Below, one piece after another: positions 62,478 through 64,000 of a stretch of DNA of 64,000 nucleotides. The DNA comes from Alphaproteobacteria bacterium (lineage in GTDB: Bacteria > Pseudomonadota > Alphaproteobacteria > Paracaedibacterales > CAIULA01). The stretch covers positions 1 through 64,000 of the forward strand of contig CANJLN010000002.1 of the NCBI GenBank assembly GCA_947475175.1, given 5' to 3'. The translations under genes were made by a program, and so were the position numbers. The stretch's first letter is position 1, and each line of letters starts with the position of its first letter. Below the pieces are notes generated by a model, which saw nothing but the letters and a program-made list of their open reading frames with translations, was not told where the DNA came from and did no database searches.

Positions 62478-62507
62478 AATATGCGCGATTGAATCAGCCC
62501 TTGTCAA
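62478..62507 (-). promoter_or_regulatory. Candidate promoter of the waaA-F0-bolA-ctaA operon
   Basis: TTGACA (62507-62502) is a perfect -35 on the minus strand. CATATT (62483-62478) follows at 18 bp. It lies back to back with the tRNA-Asp promoter. Confidence 0.4.
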
Positions 62508-62541
62508 AGCAATGTTAGCTTCAGTTTTGGGAAATTAGCTG

Positions 62542-62570
62542 TTGACAAAACTTAGCCCTATCAATTACAA
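62542..62570 (+). promoter_or_regulatory. Promoter of tRNA-Asp
   Basis: TTGACA (62542-62547), 17 bp, TTACAA (62565-62570); predicted start near 62577, 18 nt before the mature tRNA 5' end. Confidence 0.55.
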
Positions 62571-62594
62571 AGAAACTAAGCAGTACACGACTTA

Positions 62595-62671
<77 letters not shown>

Positions 62672-62687
62672 TTCCCCATAAAGCGAT

Positions 62688-63128
62688 ATGTGTATCAAAG
62701 ATCCAATGTTCGCCGCTTTTAAGCAATCCCAAAAGGCGGTTCAACAGGGCGAGGTCCCCGTTGGGGCAATTATTATCTATAAACAAAAAATTATCGCCGA
62801 AGCTCATAACCTAGTGTGTCAATCTCATGACTCCACAGCCCATGCTGAAATGCTGGTCTTACGCAAAGCTTCTCAGCTCCTCAAAACGCCCTATCTCGAT
62901 GAATGTGATCTGTATGTAACATTGGAACCCTGCGCTATGTGCGCGGCAGCTATTTCTTGGGCTCGCATAAAACGTCTTTATTTTGGCGCTTATGATCCTA
63001 AGGGAGGTGCCGTTGAGCATAATGCTAGGATCTTTGAGCATTCTTTTCACAAACCAGAAGTCATCGGCGGTGTTCATGAAAAAGAATGTGCAGAATTAAT
63101 GGTGGCATTTTTTAAAGAGAGACGTTGA
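62688..63128 (+). CDS. tadA: tRNA-specific adenosine deaminase (TadA)
   Basis: 146 residues (ATG 62706 is an alternative start). Zinc and catalytic residues are HAEML (proton-shuttling Glu) and EPCAMCAAAISWARIKRLYF. PVGAII near the N-terminus and GAYDPKGGAV also fit TadA. It converts A34 to inosine in tRNA-Arg(ACG). It is probably read through from the tRNA-Asp promoter, since only 16 bp separate them. Confidence 0.94.
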   Translation: MCIKDPMFAAFKQSQKAVQQGEVPVGAIIIYKQKIIAEAHNLVCQSHDSTAHAEMLVLRKASQLLKTPYLDECDLYVTLEPCAMCAAAISWARIKRLYFGAYDPKGGAVEHNARIFEHSFHKPEVIGGVHEKECAELMVAFFKERR

Positions 63129-63187
63129 TTCAATATGAGGAGATTGTTACTCTGACGAACATAAAATTTTAGAATTATGGTTCAACC

Positions 63188-64000
63188 ATGAGTCCAACAT
63201 TCCCCACAGTTCGTCTCCGTCGATTAAGACAACATCCCGTTATTAGAGATTTAATCCGTGAGACAGAATTAAATTTAGGTGATCTTGTCCATGCCATTTT
63301 CATCAAAGAAGATAAGGGTGAAAAAAATCCTATTTCATCCATGCCAGGACATTATAAGATTCCGCTTTCGAAATTAGACGAAGAAATTGAAGAAATTGTA
63401 GGTTTGGGAATTAAGAGTATTATTTTATTTGGCATCCCTGACACCAAAGATAAGAACGGCTCAAATTCTTTCAATGACGATGGCATTATTCAAAAAGCGC
63501 TTCACAAAATAAGAACAATTGCTCCTGATCTGTTTGTAATTACAGATGTATGCCTCTGCCAGTATACCGATCATGGGCACTGCGGCCCCCTTTGCGACAA
63601 GCATGGCCGACTTGATGTTCACAACGATCAAACCTTGGACATTCTTTCAAAACAAGCCCTAAGTCATGTTAAAGCTGGCTCTCAGATGATTGCCCCAAGC
63701 GGCATGATTGACGGGATGATTTCAGTACTCCGGAAAACCTTAGATGATGCCGGCTTTTCTCACATACCTATTTTGAGCTATTCTGTAAAGTACTGGTCTG
63801 CCATGTATGGGCCTTTTGGCTTAGCAGCAGAAGGAGCCGCCAAAGTTGGTGATCGGCGTACCTATCAGATGGATCCAGCCAACGGAAATGAAGCATTCAG
63901 AGAAGCAGAACTTGATGTCTTAGAAGGAGCTGATATTTTAATGGTAAAACCCGCTCACACATACCTGGATATCATTTACCGTATCAAACAAGCACATCCT
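63188..64000 (+). CDS. hemB: Delta-aminolevulinic acid dehydratase (porphobilinogen synthase), 3' end outside window
   Basis: 271 codons are visible from ATG 63188 and the frame runs off the right edge. The metal motif DVCLCQYTDHGHCG (residues 120-133) matches the zinc-type consensus DxCxCx(Y/F)xxxG(H/Q)CG exactly. Schiff-base lysines are K201 (LSYSVKYWSAMYGPFG) and K254 (ILMVKPAHTYLDI). The normally conserved Arg in YGPFR is Gly here and the usual SAKYAS reads SVKYWS. It condenses two 5-aminolevulinates to porphobilinogen for heme, needed also for heme A made by CtaA. Confidence 0.95.
   Translation, partial: MSPTFPTVRLRRLRQHPVIRDLIRETELNLGDLVHAIFIKEDKGEKNPISSMPGHYKIPLSKLDEEIEEIVGLGIKSIILFGIPDTKDKNGSNSFNDDGIIQKALHKIRTIAPDLFVITDVCLCQYTDHGHCGPLCDKHGRLDVHNDQTLDILSKQALSHVKAGSQMIAPSGMIDGMISVLRKTLDDAGFSHIPILSYSVKYWSAMYGPFGLAAEGAAKVGDRRTYQMDPANGNEAFREAELDVLEGADILMVKPAHTYLDIIYRIKQAHP

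Noticed and set aside
62478-62507. Upstream TTG start that would lengthen WaaA by ten residues
   Set aside because: The TTG is part of the TTGACA -35 box, so it lies outside any transcript from that promoter.

Overview
The window is an AT-rich chromosome segment of an alphaproteobacterium that probably lives inside eukaryotic cells. Three things point that way: a TLC-type ATP/ADP translocase (56129-57664), the split F0 operon with both b and b' subunits that is typical of Alphaproteobacteria, and alphaproteobacterial-style ctaA and coxC. A member of the Holosporales or Paracaedibacteraceae, or a relative, fits best. This is inference from gene content; no rRNA gene is present to place it.

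Layout. 1-4686 is an accessory patch: the end of a transposase, a sensor-kinase gene truncated by it and also carrying an in-frame amber codon, two small XRE regulators, and several small, mostly exported proteins of unknown function. 4687-8685 (minus) is dnaK-dnaJ-coxC, with a sigma70-like promoter and a CIRCE-like operator in front of dnaK. 8808-9665 (minus) is an orphan with CheD-like deamidase residues. 9831-17492 (plus) is housekeeping: rpmI-rplT-pheS-pheT-lepA, asd and a PabA/TrpG amidotransferase.

17497-26241 (minus) is a nine-gene operon in which a two-subunit transketolase, a GmhA-like isomerase, a domain-swapped HldE-like kinase/nucleotidyltransferase, two sugar SDRs, a Zn-dehydrogenase, a HAD phosphatase and an APH-like kinase are coupled. 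It looks like a self-contained pathway from pentose phosphates to an activated heptose or related sugar. 26337-29143 (minus) holds three glycosyltransferase-like genes, and 29326-33985 (plus) holds three methyltransferases and two sugar SDRs. 33991-39548 (minus) returns to housekeeping (pgi, mlaF, mlaE, alr, ruvB, ruvA).

39640-53525 (minus) is an ABC-transporter-dependent O-antigen locus. It contains Wzm/Wzt, the CDP-glucose branch (RfbF, RfbG), a C-methyltransferase, a 3,5-epimerase, a hexapeptide acyltransferase, an SDR, a CmcI-like methyltransferase, two GT2 enzymes, and an MBOAT protein with two SGNH-like partners. One of the SGNH genes is frameshifted near its 3' end. The enzyme set predicts a branched 3-C-methyl-6-deoxyhexose.

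53742-57664 (plus) has an EamA transporter, a zeta-class GST/maleylacetoacetate isomerase, thymidine kinase and the nucleotide translocase, whose long leader contains a perfect hairpin. 57797-62477 (minus) is waaA-atpI-atpB-atpE-atpX-atpF-bolA-ctaA. The right edge has tRNA-Asp(GTC), tadA and a partial hemB of the zinc type. A small family of palindromic intergenic repeats occurs at three places. No CRISPR array, rRNA gene or complete prophage was seen.
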